Positions 23,767-32,068 of a stretch of DNA of 64,000 nt are shown here, piece after piece. This stretch comes from a virus. Every line of letters starts with the position of its first letter. Position 1 is the first letter of the stretch. Below the pieces are notes generated by a model that had not been told where the DNA came from, did not search any database, and saw only the letters and a list, made by a program, of their open reading frames with translations. Made by a program: the position numbers and the translations under genes. Where the stretch lies: the IMG/VR virus record IMGVR_UViG_3300010391_000273, positions 34,576 through 98,575 of that record. One strand, given 5' to 3'.

Positions 23767-24039
23767 ATGTCTAAAGGCCGGAGAAGTTACAGGCATCTTA
23801 GTGAAAAATGGGTTGCAATCTTAAGAAAAGACCCTTGCTCATTTTGTGGAGTGAGAGCCTCTATCACGATTGACCACATTTTCCCTTTGAGCAAGTTTAA
23901 TGAACTTAAGACTTATTCTACGTTTGGTCCCAATAATTGGGAGAACCTTACTGGAGTCTGTTGGGATTGCAATGAATTTAAAGGAACAACTAAATTGTTA
24001 AGATTCCTTGTGGAGGCTCATGAAAATCTACTTCATTAA
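23767..24039 (+). CDS. HNH endonuclease
   Basis: 90 residues. CSFCG (about 22-26) and CWDCN (about 72-76) form the zinc frame; ITIDHIFPLSKF supplies the DH, and NWENLTGVCWDCNEFKG the N and K/H region of an HNH nuclease. Small free-standing HNH proteins like this are often homing nucleases or packaging-associated nickases. It overlaps the following start by 20 bases. Confidence 0.8.
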   Translation: MSKGRRSYRHLSEKWVAILRKDPCSFCGVRASITIDHIFPLSKFNELKTYSTFGPNNWENLTGVCWDCNEFKGTTKLLRFLVEAHENLLH

Positions 24040-24214
24040 ACATGAGACTGATTATGGTCCCTTCTTTTCCTCTAGAGCGAAAGCCCTAGACTATCTCAAA
24101 GAAGATTCTGAGTGGTGGAAGGTATGGGGAGCTGGGATAGAGACTGATAAAGACGCCTATATAACAGTTCAAGAAGTCGAACTCGATGATGAAAATGTTA
24201 GATTTGATGGTTAA
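24020..24214 (+). CDS. Small hypothetical protein
   Basis: 64 residues from the ATG at 24020, supported by GGAGG 4 bases upstream. It starts inside the HNH gene. Acidic C terminus. Not recognised. Confidence 0.45.
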   Translation: MKIYFIKHETDYGPFFSSRAKALDYLKEDSEWWKVWGAGIETDKDAYITVQEVELDDENVRFDG

Positions 24215-24219
24215 TCTTT

Positions 24220-25107
24220 ATGAGTTACATGCACATAGACCTACTTTACAAGTGCCCAGACATCTTAGCTTTTAAACAACTCTTTGCCTTAGAGAAGATT
24301 CATGGGACGAGTGCTCACCTTAGACTTAAGCTTGGGGAGATTACCTACTTCTCAGGTGGGGAAAGTCTAGGTAAGTTTAGAGCCTTGTTTGATGATGACA
24401 AGCTTCATGAGGCCTTTAAGACTAAGTTTGGTGAGGCCGATGTAGTTACCATCTATGGTGAGGCCTACGGAGGTAAACAACAGGGCATGAGCCATACCTA
24501 TGGGCCTGACCTGAAGTTTGTGGCCTTCGAGGTCAACCTGAACGAGATGTGGCTGAGTGTTCCTCAAGCTCACGACTTCTGTACGAGTTTTGGAATTGAG
24601 TTTGTAAGTTATAATCTTGTAAGCTCAGACTTAGAGACTCTTAATGCTGAGCGTGATTTGCCTTCTGTGCAAGCCGTGAGAAACGGAATTACTGAGCCTA
24701 AGCTCCGAGAAGGCATCGTTCTGAGACCTCCCTTCGAATGTAAGACTAATAGGGGTAGGCTCATCTCTAAGCATAAGGGTGAGGCTTTTGACGAGCGCGA
24801 TAAGCCTGTTCACCCTGTCGATCCAGCAAAAGCTGATGAACAGGTTAAAGCCGAAGCCATCGCCTTTGAATGGGTAACACCTAATAGGCTTGAACATGTA
24901 ATCGACCATATGGTTGCCATGCGGGAGGATAAAGAGGTTGGTATGGAAGATGCAACAGCCCTTATTGCTGATATGGTTGAAGACATCACCCGAGAAGGTG
25001 CAGGTGAGGTTGAAATGACTCCCAAACTCAATAGGAAGGCCATAGGAGCCCAAACAGTGAAGCTTCTTAAGGCTAGACTCCAAGCAAGACTAGAACAAGC
25101 ATCATGA
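24220..25107 (+). CDS. RNA ligase, Rnl2 family
   Basis: 295 residues. Joins 3'-OH and 5'-phosphate RNA ends with ATP. Motif I is LEKIHGTSAHL (Lys of KIHGT is the AMP-accepting residue, about 28), IYGEAYGG is motif III, KFVAFEV motif IIIa, EGIVLRPP motif IV and RLISKHK motif V, all in order. The C-terminal 90 residues are helical, as in the T4 Rnl2 family. It overlaps the second ligase gene by 4 bases, so the two are co-translated. Confidence 0.9.
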   Translation: MSYMHIDLLYKCPDILAFKQLFALEKIHGTSAHLRLKLGEITYFSGGESLGKFRALFDDDKLHEAFKTKFGEADVVTIYGEAYGGKQQGMSHTYGPDLKFVAFEVNLNEMWLSVPQAHDFCTSFGIEFVSYNLVSSDLETLNAERDLPSVQAVRNGITEPKLREGIVLRPPFECKTNRGRLISKHKGEAFDERDKPVHPVDPAKADEQVKAEAIAFEWVTPNRLEHVIDHMVAMREDKEVGMEDATALIADMVEDITREGAGEVEMTPKLNRKAIGAQTVKLLKARLQARLEQAS

Positions 25108-26249
25108 CTTTAGATCCTGAGCTATTCGATGTCCATGAGAAAGACGGCCTTAGACTTATCATTCCAGCTAGGAATGGGTCTGTAGCCAACGCCCCATGGT
25201 CTAAAGAAACTGTTATGTATCGGTCTAGAGTGGAAACTTTAGAAGGATTAGTTGTTTCTCAAGGCTTTGGTAAGTTCTTCAATTTGGCGACTGGGCCTGA
25301 TGGTCTAAGGGTCGAGCTTGATGACTTGATCAAGGCAACTGAGAAAAGTGATGCTATAGCAACCCTTAAGATCGATGGCTCACTCCTGATTAGGTCGGTT
25401 TATAATGGCAAGATCATGCTCAGGACTAGGGGCAGCTTTGGGTATGAGTTCTTAGATAACGCCGATGAGATCGACCTCTTTAGAGCTAAGTATCCACTTG
25501 TCTTTGATCCTAGCTTATTTGTGGGTTATAGTCTCCTATTTGAGTGGGTAAGCCCGAGGAACGTAATAGTTCTTAAGTATCCTGAGCCTAACATCATCCT
25601 AATTGGGGGTGTGCAGCATACTCCAGACTTACCATACCTGACGTTTGCCCATAGTCAGTTGGACTTCATTGCAAAACGTTTAAATGTGCCGCTTGTTACC
25701 TCCTTTGATTTGACTTCTGAGGGCTGGGCTGAACTTCATGCAAACTTGGAGTCTAACCAAGAGATTGAGGGTTATGTTATCAGGCTTCATAATGAGCAAG
25801 TCTTAGTCAAGGTGAAGTGTGCCCCATATTTGACTAAGCATGGGCTTAAATCGACCTTGACAACCGAGAAACTCATCGACATGTGGTTCCAGCAGGGATC
25901 ACCTGATTATCAAGCTTTTTGTGCAACTTTCCTTGCAAGTTTTGACGAGGAAACCTTTATGTGGACCTTGGGGGCTATCTCAAGTCTCTTTGATGGGATT
26001 AGAACCCTAACCAAGATCATGAACCATATGGGCGGTAAAGTCGAGGTTAGGAAGAATTGGCCTAGAAAAGAAGCTGCCCTAGCTGGGCTAGCCGAGTACG
26101 GTCAAACTAAGAGATTCTCGGCTTACATGAACTTGTGGGAAGGTAAACAGCCTAGCTTTGATTTGCTTAAATCGCTTCTGTTGCAAAATACCAAGCAGGT
26201 CGAAATTGAAATGTTCAAGGCTACAGGCCCAGCTATTTTAGGAGATTAA
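25104..26249 (+). CDS. RNA ligase, Rnl1-like
   Basis: 381 residues. ATLKIDGSLLIRS (about 90-102) is motif I of the T4 Rnl1 type (KxDGS); RTRGSFG follows as motif Ia. LLFEWVSPRNVIVL is motif III, EGYVIRL motif IV and VLVKVKCAPYL motif V. The preceding residues 50-80 (FGKFFNLAT) match the Rnl1 N-terminal pattern. T4 Rnl1 mends host tRNAs cut by anticodon nucleases. Having both ligase types side by side suggests two RNA substrates or two stages of repair. Confidence 0.88.
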   Translation: MTLDPELFDVHEKDGLRLIIPARNGSVANAPWSKETVMYRSRVETLEGLVVSQGFGKFFNLATGPDGLRVELDDLIKATEKSDAIATLKIDGSLLIRSVYNGKIMLRTRGSFGYEFLDNADEIDLFRAKYPLVFDPSLFVGYSLLFEWVSPRNVIVLKYPEPNIILIGGVQHTPDLPYLTFAHSQLDFIAKRLNVPLVTSFDLTSEGWAELHANLESNQEIEGYVIRLHNEQVLVKVKCAPYLTKHGLKSTLTTEKLIDMWFQQGSPDYQAFCATFLASFDEETFMWTLGAISSLFDGIRTLTKIMNHMGGKVEVRKNWPRKEAALAGLAEYGQTKRFSAYMNLWEGKQPSFDLLKSLLLQNTKQVEIEMFKATGPAILGD

Positions 26250-26251
26250 AG

Positions 26252-27031
26252 ATGCCTAGTGTGAATCTAAAGATTGCCAAAGTCGCTCTGACCCCGACGA
26301 ACTATGAGACAGGCCACTTACTGCGGGAGCTTATGATCGAGAGAGGGATTACCTTAGACAAGAATAGCCCTATCACAATCTGCTATGGATTACCTTCTGA
26401 AGCCTCTAAGTGTCTAAACGGCAATGTGGGTGGGGGAGATAAGATTTTAAGATTGAAACAGATGGAAGAGGGTGGAGTACGAACCATTCCGTGGTTTGAT
26501 GGAAGGAATCTTTCAACAACTGGCGTACCCATGAGCTTTAAGTTTCCAGCCCTCGCAAGAGCTATCTCAGGTCATGGTGGAGAAGATATCATGCCTGTCT
26601 TTCAGGCTCAAGAGATCCCATGGCGAGTTGCTGCGGGGTTTGCATGGTTCTCAAGTTATGTACCCTTTACGACTGAATATAGGGTGTGGACCTTTAGGGG
26701 TAAGATCCTGGATGTGTACGAGAAGACAATGGCTCGGCCGGATGAATATAAGTTCGTAGCTGGTAGGAACTTTAGACAGGGATTTGAGTTTACAAAGGTC
26801 ACTAATTTCCCTGAGGAAGAAGTTAAGATTCAAGCTGGAAGGGTCTTGAAGGCCTGTAAGTTTGACTTCGCAGCTATTGATATGCTTCATGGTGAAGACG
26901 AGAAGGTCTATGTCCTCGAAGCTAACACAGCCCCAGGAGTCATCCGGTCAGGTTGCAAGCCTACGCTTGAAAAGCTTGTTGACTGTATGGCGGGTTGGGT
27001 TCATGACGGATGCCCAGTGCGAGGTTACTAG
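26252..27031 (+). CDS. ATP-grasp ligase 1
   Basis: 259 residues. The C-terminal half has the ATP-grasp signature EYRVWTFRGKILDVYEK (about 144-160) and a metal-binding FAAIDMLHGED...VYVLEANTAPGV strand-loop (E and N bind Mg2+-ATP). Such enzymes join a carboxylate to an amine through an acyl phosphate. It begins 2 bases after the Rnl1-like gene and is followed by a related ATP-grasp gene, opening the amidoligase cluster. Confidence 0.85.
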   Translation: MPSVNLKIAKVALTPTNYETGHLLRELMIERGITLDKNSPITICYGLPSEASKCLNGNVGGGDKILRLKQMEEGGVRTIPWFDGRNLSTTGVPMSFKFPALARAISGHGGEDIMPVFQAQEIPWRVAAGFAWFSSYVPFTTEYRVWTFRGKILDVYEKTMARPDEYKFVAGRNFRQGFEFTKVTNFPEEEVKIQAGRVLKACKFDFAAIDMLHGEDEKVYVLEANTAPGVIRSGCKPTLEKLVDCMAGWVHDGCPVRGY

Positions 27032-27032
27032 A

Positions 27033-27224
27033 ATGATCATCCTTACTAAAAAAGATTTAGTAGAGGCATTATCCAAGTATCCAGATGACGCTGTAGTTTC
27101 AATCAGCGATGCTGATACTGGCTGGGACATGAATATTGATACTATAGTAAAAGAAGAAAGAGAACAAAAAACCTTGCTATCTTTTATTCCTTCTGGCTAT
27201 AATGCAGACTTTCGAATGGAATAA
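27033..27224 (+). CDS. Small hypothetical protein
   Basis: 63 residues from the ATG at 27033, acidic: an N-terminal helix (TKKDLVEALSKYPDDAVVSI) then strands. The LVEAL.KYPDDA.V.I pattern is common in small phage proteins. Lies between the two ATP-grasp genes. Confidence 0.5.
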   Translation: MIILTKKDLVEALSKYPDDAVVSISDADTGWDMNIDTIVKEEREQKTLLSFIPSGYNADFRME

Positions 27225-27227
27225 ACC

Positions 27228-27959
27228 ATGGTTACACTTCTATATCATTCTAAACAGATTGGGTACATTTGCAAGCGGATCGCAGATACTAATCCTGAGA
27301 AGCTCCGGGCGGTCTGTGACAAGACACTTCCAAATGCTATGATGGATTATGGCACCATCGTTCGATGGGACTCAGTTCACCCACTAGGTGCTCATAAGAC
27401 GATTAACACGGCTGAAGCTGTAACCCTATCTAGAAACAAGCACGATTCAAGATTTAAGCTTCTAGACTTGTGTCCTACAACTTGGGATGATGCTAGTTAT
27501 CTTGAATACCCATGCCTAATTCGGCCTAAAAAGCATTTTGCAGCCCATAAGTTCTTTGTAGTCAAGACTAAGCTTGAAGCTAAGCGGGCTATCAAGCGGT
27601 GTGGGCGTGGTTGGTATGCGAGCCCTTTAATCGACAAGAAGCTTGAGTATAGAGTGTTTGTCCTGAATGGCAAGGCTTTCAAGATGGTTAGGCGATTCCA
27701 CACCGATCCTAATCAGGTTGCTTGGAACATTGCCAACGGTGGGACGAGTGTTAGGATTATGAAGGAATCTTGGCCAGCGAACGTTGCTACGATTGCTGTT
27801 GAGGCTGGGAAGCTTCTAGGACTTGATTGGTATGCTGCTGATGTGATTGTTGATCAAGCTGGTAAGCCCTATGTCCTCGAACTTAACACGGCCCCAGGCC
27901 TAGCTCGCGATCTTACGATTACTAACCTTGCAAAACTGTTTGTAAAGTGTGGAGCCTAA
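27228..27959 (+). CDS. ATP-grasp ligase 2
   Basis: 243 residues. PCLIRPKKHFAAHKFFVV holds the ATP-binding lysines, YRVFVLNGKAFKMVRR the central sheet, and YAADVIVDQAGKPYVLELN with TAPGL the metal site (E, N). It resembles ligase 1 in its C-terminal half but is a separate paralogue with a different N-terminal specificity region. It ends at the start region of the dipeptidase gene. Confidence 0.85.
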   Translation: MVTLLYHSKQIGYICKRIADTNPEKLRAVCDKTLPNAMMDYGTIVRWDSVHPLGAHKTINTAEAVTLSRNKHDSRFKLLDLCPTTWDDASYLEYPCLIRPKKHFAAHKFFVVKTKLEAKRAIKRCGRGWYASPLIDKKLEYRVFVLNGKAFKMVRRFHTDPNQVAWNIANGGTSVRIMKESWPANVATIAVEAGKLLGLDWYAADVIVDQAGKPYVLELNTAPGLARDLTITNLAKLFVKCGA

Positions 27960-27963
27960 TCTA

Positions 27964-28965
27964 ATGCCACTAGATCCTACAACTATTGTAACCCCAAGTA
28001 TACCTAGTCTAACAATAGATGCCCATCTTGACACTCCTTGGATTGGGACCAAGGTGAGAGCTGCTAATAATGGAATAGGGTTCTATTTGCGTGAGGGTCA
28101 TGAACAGTCATTGTTTACAATCGATGCGGCTCATGAAGGTGGGCTCAAAGCTGCTATCTTTGCCCTTTATCTTTCGGATGTGTGGCAAGATGCACATACT
28201 GAAGCTGAAGCATTTGAGGAACTCCGTATCCAACGAAATAGGTTGATAAATGGTTTTCGTGTTTTGTTTCCGAATCCCAATCATAATTTTAACTTAGAGC
28301 ATTTTCTACAAGATGTAAATGATGCTCCTGATTGGTTCCCAGTACTTCTTGGTTTGGAAGGTGGAAGACTCATTCATAATAGTCTTGATAGACTTAAGAC
28401 TTATGCTGAATGGGGTATAAGATATCTTACACTCACACACAATAGAAATACAAATTGGGCTGACTCAGCTACCGATTTTGAACATATTGGTGGTCTCTCC
28501 GGTTTTGGAAGAGACGTTATTAAGAAGTGTAATGAGCTTAATATTCTAGTTGATGTATCTCATGCTTCGGATCATACAGCTTATGATGCTATAGATATTT
28601 CTACTAAGCCTGTGATTGCTTCACACTCAGGTGTTAGAAGTCTTGTTAAGCAACCTAGAAATCTTTCAGACTCCTTAATTAAGCGAATTGCTCAAACAGG
28701 CGGGATTATATGTGTGCCATTTGCGAAGCGGTTTATGGGTCACTATAAGGTAAGTGACCATATCAACTATATCGTGGATTTGGTTGGGGTTAATCATGTA
28801 GGGATTGGGTCTGACATTGATGGGGCCGTGTTGATTCCTGGGTTCACTAGTATCACTCAATGGAAAGATACTATTGTTCCAGACTTAATGGGTGCAGGTT
28901 GGAGTCAAGTTGACATCGACAAGATCCTAGGTGGGAACCTCTTGAGAGTCTTAAAGAATGCCTAA
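27964..28965 (+). CDS. M19 membrane dipeptidase (renal dipeptidase family)
   Basis: 333 residues from the ATG at 27964. Family motifs occur in order: DAHLDTPW (His-x-Asp metal ligands), LGLEGGRLI (bridging Glu), YLTLTHNRNTNWADSATD, LVDVSHASD (metal His), PVIASHSGVRSL (metal His), RNLSDSLIKRIAQTGG and HVGIGSDIDG. All zinc ligands are present, so it should cleave dipeptides, often those containing D-residues, in a (beta/alpha)8 barrel. No signal peptide is seen, so it acts in the cytoplasm unless host-lysed. Very unusual for a phage; its place between ATP-grasp and amidoligase genes suggests it recycles or edits the peptide substrate of that pathway. Confidence 0.93.
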   Translation: MPLDPTTIVTPSIPSLTIDAHLDTPWIGTKVRAANNGIGFYLREGHEQSLFTIDAAHEGGLKAAIFALYLSDVWQDAHTEAEAFEELRIQRNRLINGFRVLFPNPNHNFNLEHFLQDVNDAPDWFPVLLGLEGGRLIHNSLDRLKTYAEWGIRYLTLTHNRNTNWADSATDFEHIGGLSGFGRDVIKKCNELNILVDVSHASDHTAYDAIDISTKPVIASHSGVRSLVKQPRNLSDSLIKRIAQTGGIICVPFAKRFMGHYKVSDHINYIVDLVGVNHVGIGSDIDGAVLIPGFTSITQWKDTIVPDLMGAGWSQVDIDKILGGNLLRVLKNA

Positions 28966-29047
28966 CATGATTAAGCCCAAGTGTGATCATAGAGTTAAAC
29001 CAACTCCCTCAGGATATGTATGTATAAAATGTGGGAGATTTGCATGA
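28958..29047 (+). CDS. Zinc-ribbon micro-protein
   Basis: 29 residues with CDH and CIKCG pairs, a single knuckle. Overlaps the dipeptidase stop and the next start. Confidence 0.4.
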   Translation: MPNMIKPKCDHRVKPTPSGYVCIKCGRFA

Positions 29048-29211
29048 TAAAGCCTATGATCGAAAGGCTAAGAGCTGCTATTAAGGATGCTGAGGCTTGT
29101 AGTCCTAAGCATGGAGTGATCATCTCTCAGACTGATGCAAAACGATTGCTTTATAGACTATTGAAAGAGGAGAACCATGATAGGAAAAAATACATACCCT
29201 TTTCTGTGTAA
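29044..29211 (+). CDS. Small helical protein
   Basis: 55 residues from the ATG at 29044 (ATGA overlap with the previous gene). Charged and helical (IERLRAAIKDAEAC...AKRLLYRLLKEEN). Not recognised. Confidence 0.45.
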   Translation: MIKPMIERLRAAIKDAEACSPKHGVIISQTDAKRLLYRLLKEENHDRKKYIPFSV

Positions 29212-29326
29212 ACACCCCTTCCATAGCCTAAAACGAGTTGATGATGGAGACTATGGAACCCACTTCATTTGTAAGAGGTGTGGCGCTAAATTAGACATGC
29301 TTGGAAGACCATGGCAAGAACAATAA
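29177..29326 (+). CDS. Zinc-ribbon micro-protein
   Basis: 49 residues: CKHPFH...FICKRCGAKLD, a C..H...C..C knuckle. Overlaps its neighbours at both ends. Confidence 0.45.
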   Translation: MIGKNTYPFLCKHPFHSLKRVDDGDYGTHFICKRCGAKLDMLGRPWQEQ

Positions 29327-29487
29327 AATCTTTCTTTAGGGTTACCAAGCCTTCTAAAAGGTTCTTTTATCTTATGTTGTGGATTTTAACCTTTGAGATT
29401 GTTACTATCCTAATGGGTGGTGGGAGCCTATGGCGTAAGACTCCCCAAGTATGTAATCCAAGAGTCTTAAGTACTTGTGAGCCTTAA
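29311..29487 (+). CDS. Small membrane protein
   Basis: 58 residues: basic N terminus, one hydrophobic helix (FFYLMLWILTFEIVTILMGG) and a short Cys-containing tail. Confidence 0.45.
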   Translation: MARTIKSFFRVTKPSKRFFYLMLWILTFEIVTILMGGGSLWRKTPQVCNPRVLSTCEP

Positions 29488-29488
29488 T

Positions 29489-29593
29489 ATGCTTTATATA
29501 GTTCTTATTGTTGTAGCTGTTTTTGCAGTTTGGTTAGATTGGAAACGTATAGCCAAATCCCCAAAATGCCCAACTTGTAGAAGGAGCTATTGA
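29489..29593 (+). CDS. Small membrane-anchored CxxC peptide
   Basis: 34 residues: hydrophobic helix (LYIVLIVVAVFAVWLDW) followed by a cytoplasmic CPTC knuckle. Contains the ribosome-binding site AAGGAG of the next gene. Confidence 0.4.
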   Translation: MLYIVLIVVAVFAVWLDWKRIAKSPKCPTCRRSY

Positions 29594-29595
29594 GA

Positions 29596-29814
29596 ATGAA
29601 AGAAATCCATGTTGGTAAGCTTGATGATTGGGATGAGGTCCCACAAACTGTTTATTTGTCATGGTCTGAGGCTAGAAAACTTGACTATTGTATGCGAAGA
29701 GATCTTCATACAGCAAGTCATATAGAGTTAAATCGAGATATGAGTCGAGGACGGTACTTAGAACGAGCTGCTTACTATAAAGAACAGTTAAACACTTTAC
29801 TTAATGGTGGTTAA
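29596..29814 (+). CDS. Hypothetical protein
   Basis: 72 residues from the ATG at 29596, set by AAGGAG 9 bases upstream. Helical with many Tyr/Arg. Not recognised. Confidence 0.45.
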   Translation: MKEIHVGKLDDWDEVPQTVYLSWSEARKLDYCMRRDLHTASHIELNRDMSRGRYLERAAYYKEQLNTLLNGG

Positions 29815-29828
29815 ATTTAGGAGAAGAA

Positions 29829-30161
29829 ATGAAGTTCACATATGAAGGATCAACTTATCTAATCGAGTTCGAGAGGAAAAAGCATAAACGTAAGCTCGGG
29901 GGACTTACGACCTTCCCTGACACAACAGTGAGGATCCTAGTGAGTAGACCTAACCGACTACCAGGAGAGCTTTATCGTACAGCTACAGTGGGGTGCTCTA
30001 TCCATGACAAGTTTAGTCTAGAACGGGGTAGACTTGCAGCCCTGAGGCTTGTCTCGATGACTCTCGATAAGGACTTTAAGAAGGCCCTATGGACAAACTA
30101 TATCAACAGGTTCCCACCCAAGCCAGTTAAACCCACTTTAGTTAAGGGATGTGAACAGTAA
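29829..30161 (+). CDS. Hypothetical protein
   Basis: 110 residues, basic, beta N-terminal half and helical C-terminal half, ribosome-binding site GGAGAAG directly upstream. Not recognised. Confidence 0.5.
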   Translation: MKFTYEGSTYLIEFERKKHKRKLGGLTTFPDTTVRILVSRPNRLPGELYRTATVGCSIHDKFSLERGRLAALRLVSMTLDKDFKKALWTNYINRFPPKPVKPTLVKGCEQ

Positions 30162-30170
30162 GGTCAAGTT

Positions 30171-30398
30171 ATGTTAGTTATCCTAACATTTATAACCATT
30201 ATAATTGTGGCTACCTTGGCCAACTTGAACGATCCCAATTCAGTCACAAATGATTTGAATGAAATCTTGCATCTAGACGAGGTTGATCCTAGGTATCCTA
30301 TGATGAGCGGCCTGTGTTGTATGAAAGATCATGCAAATGCTGCGGCTTCATGGACATGTGATTGTCCGTGTCATTTCTTTTTTGATGATGAGGTATGA
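30171..30398 (+). CDS. Membrane-anchored Cys/His protein
   Basis: 75 residues. N-terminal hydrophobic helix (VILTFITIIIVATLANL) followed by a linker and CCMKDH...CDCPCH, a likely metal site. Acidic end. Not recognised. Confidence 0.45.
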   Translation: MLVILTFITIIIVATLANLNDPNSVTNDLNEILHLDEVDPRYPMMSGLCCMKDHANAAASWTCDCPCHFFFDDEV

Positions 30399-30568
30399 TC
30401 ATCCAATCTTGGGCATTAGCTTAAGCTAGAAAGCACCTTTATAAACACCATGCCTTGTGCATATAGAATTATAAAAGAGAGTGGGTAAGACCTAAGATCA
30501 TATTGCCTACACGAGACGCAATAGATTTGAGGTCAGAGTGGAATACTCCCCATGCCCAGCTATTTTCA

Positions 30569-30664
30569 GGACCTGTAGCTCAATTGGTAGAGCGGTAGGC
30601 TTATATCCTACGTATGCCCTAGATTGGGGCGCGGTTGGGGGTTCGAGTCCCTCTGGGTCCACCA
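30569..30664 (+). tRNA. tRNA-Ile(UAU)-like with long variable arm
   Basis: Acceptor GGACCTG pairs with TGGGTCC; discriminator A and CCA are encoded. D-arm GCTC...GAGC, anticodon arm GTAGG-CTTATAT-CCTAC with anticodon UAU, and T-arm GGGGG-TTCGAGT-CCCTC are all sound. Between anticodon and T-arms lie 25 bases including a GCCC/GGGC hairpin: a class II variable arm, which normally marks Leu, Ser or bacterial Tyr tRNAs rather than Ile. Identity by anticodon is Ile (AUA codons), but charging could differ. Confidence 0.85.
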
Positions 30665-30700
30665 TTTTCTCTGACCTTGTACCATCCATTAGGATTATTT

Positions 30701-30961
30701 ATGACTACAAAAGTTAAGATAAAAGTAGAGCGGCCTACCACTGATCTTATGCTACTTAGCGATTTAACAGAGGGGGACTGGTTCATTACATGTCCAATAG
30801 GGATTACTAAGCCATCTACGATTGGTGTTATAGTAGATGGTAAGCCCTTCTATCCTTGGTGGTATGGAAAATCTTGGAGGATTGAGAACTTAAACCAATC
30901 GAGAGTTAGAAGAATAGATAAATTAGTTATTCGTGAGGGCTGTGAAAGATTTACAACTTAA
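30701..30961 (+). CDS. Hypothetical protein
   Basis: 86 residues from the ATG at 30701, the first after the tRNA. Beta-rich with KPFYPWWYGKSWRIENL. The small basic first strand and Trp-rich core look like an SH3-type or OB-type barrel. Not recognised. Confidence 0.45.
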   Translation: MTTKVKIKVERPTTDLMLLSDLTEGDWFITCPIGITKPSTIGVIVDGKPFYPWWYGKSWRIENLNQSRVRRIDKLVIREGCERFTT

Positions 30962-30969
30962 GGCTTAAT

Positions 30970-31941
30970 ATGAGTTATTTAATTGGCTGCGATCCTGAGT
31001 TGTTCCTTTCTAGAGGTGGGAAGACTATAGGATCTGAGCGAGTTGTCCCTGAAGTCAAGTCCATTGTTATGAGGGATGGGATTCAGGTTGAGCTTAACCC
31101 GCCTGCGAGTATGAGTCCAGCCATTTTAGGCTCATGGATAAGCCAAGCCTTTCGAAACCTAGATAGAATGGTTAAGGCCCAACCTGGGGTTGAGATTGAT
31201 TTTAATGAGGTAGTAGAAGTCGAACGGGCTGAACTGGATAGCTTGAGTGAACGATCGAGGATCCTCCTTTGTACTCCATCTAAGAATATTTATGGCCCCC
31301 GGCCTAGTATGAGTGAGGCTGAACGGGCTGCGTATCGTATACGGTCGGCTGGGGGCCATCTTCATTTTGGTCTTAGAGGCGATCTGTATGATGAACGATT
31401 GAGGATGGTCACTTGGTTCGATGTTTTTGTAGGGAATACATGTGTCTTAATTGATCGGGATCCTAAGGCAATCATCAGGCGGGAACATTATGGAAGAGCT
31501 GGAGAGTATAGAATCCCTAATTATGGTCTAGAATATAGGACACTCTCAAACTTCTGGCTTAGGAACTTTACTCTTCTAGACTTCGTATTTAGCCTTTCTA
31601 AAATTGCTATTGGAGTTGTAGAAGATAGTTTAAATGGAGGAGAACTTGAAAGTCGCCTTATAGAAGTTGTAGATATTAACCGGGTCATTAAGGCGATTGA
31701 TGAAAACAATTTAGACTTAGCTTGGAAAAATTGGAAAGACCTCACTATCTTGAATAGATCGCTTGTTGGCTACACTGGTTCCAAACTTGGTCTATTTAAC
31801 CAGTGGCCTATGTTGAGTCTTATGGCTTGGTTCGAAAAGACCGAGAAAAATGGTCTTGATAAGGTTTTCTTAGGAGACCCAGTTGATCATTGGCTACGTG
31901 GAAAACAGGTTCCATTCTCAAGTTATATCATGCATGCATGA
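30970..31941 (+). CDS. Phage COOH-NH2 ligase, type 2 (glutamine-synthetase-like fold)
   Basis: 323 residues. GCDPELFLSR at the N terminus, VELNPPAS, the AGGHLHFGLRG loop and EYRIPNYGLEYRTLSNFW follow the pattern of the phage 'phiEco32-like COOH-NH2 ligase type 2' family (distant relatives of glutamate-cysteine ligase). The E of DPELF, the H-x-H pair and the E-x-R(T) are the expected metal/ATP residues. These enzymes are predicted to make amide bonds on peptides or cell-wall compounds. It stands in the amidoligase cluster. Confidence 0.85.
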   Translation: MSYLIGCDPELFLSRGGKTIGSERVVPEVKSIVMRDGIQVELNPPASMSPAILGSWISQAFRNLDRMVKAQPGVEIDFNEVVEVERAELDSLSERSRILLCTPSKNIYGPRPSMSEAERAAYRIRSAGGHLHFGLRGDLYDERLRMVTWFDVFVGNTCVLIDRDPKAIIRREHYGRAGEYRIPNYGLEYRTLSNFWLRNFTLLDFVFSLSKIAIGVVEDSLNGGELESRLIEVVDINRVIKAIDENNLDLAWKNWKDLTILNRSLVGYTGSKLGLFNQWPMLSLMAWFEKTEKNGLDKVFLGDPVDHWLRGKQVPFSSYIMHA

Positions 31942-31971
31942 TCATACATGATTGTAAGGGAGATCTAAATT

Positions 31972-32067
31972 ATGGGGAGAGAATCCAAAGTTAGAAAAGA
32001 GAGAGTTATTAAGAAGTCCGGGACCAAAGTTTATGCTACAGCTGAAGAATTGAAGGAAAGAGGTTAA
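31972..32067 (+). CDS. Basic micro-protein
   Basis: 31 residues, Lys/Arg/Glu rich. Preceded by the palindromic leader element (31927-31958), whose own ATG opens a six-codon frame ending 3 bases before this start. Confidence 0.35.
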   Translation: MGRESKVRKERVIKKSGTKVYATAEELKERG

Positions 32068-32068
32068 G

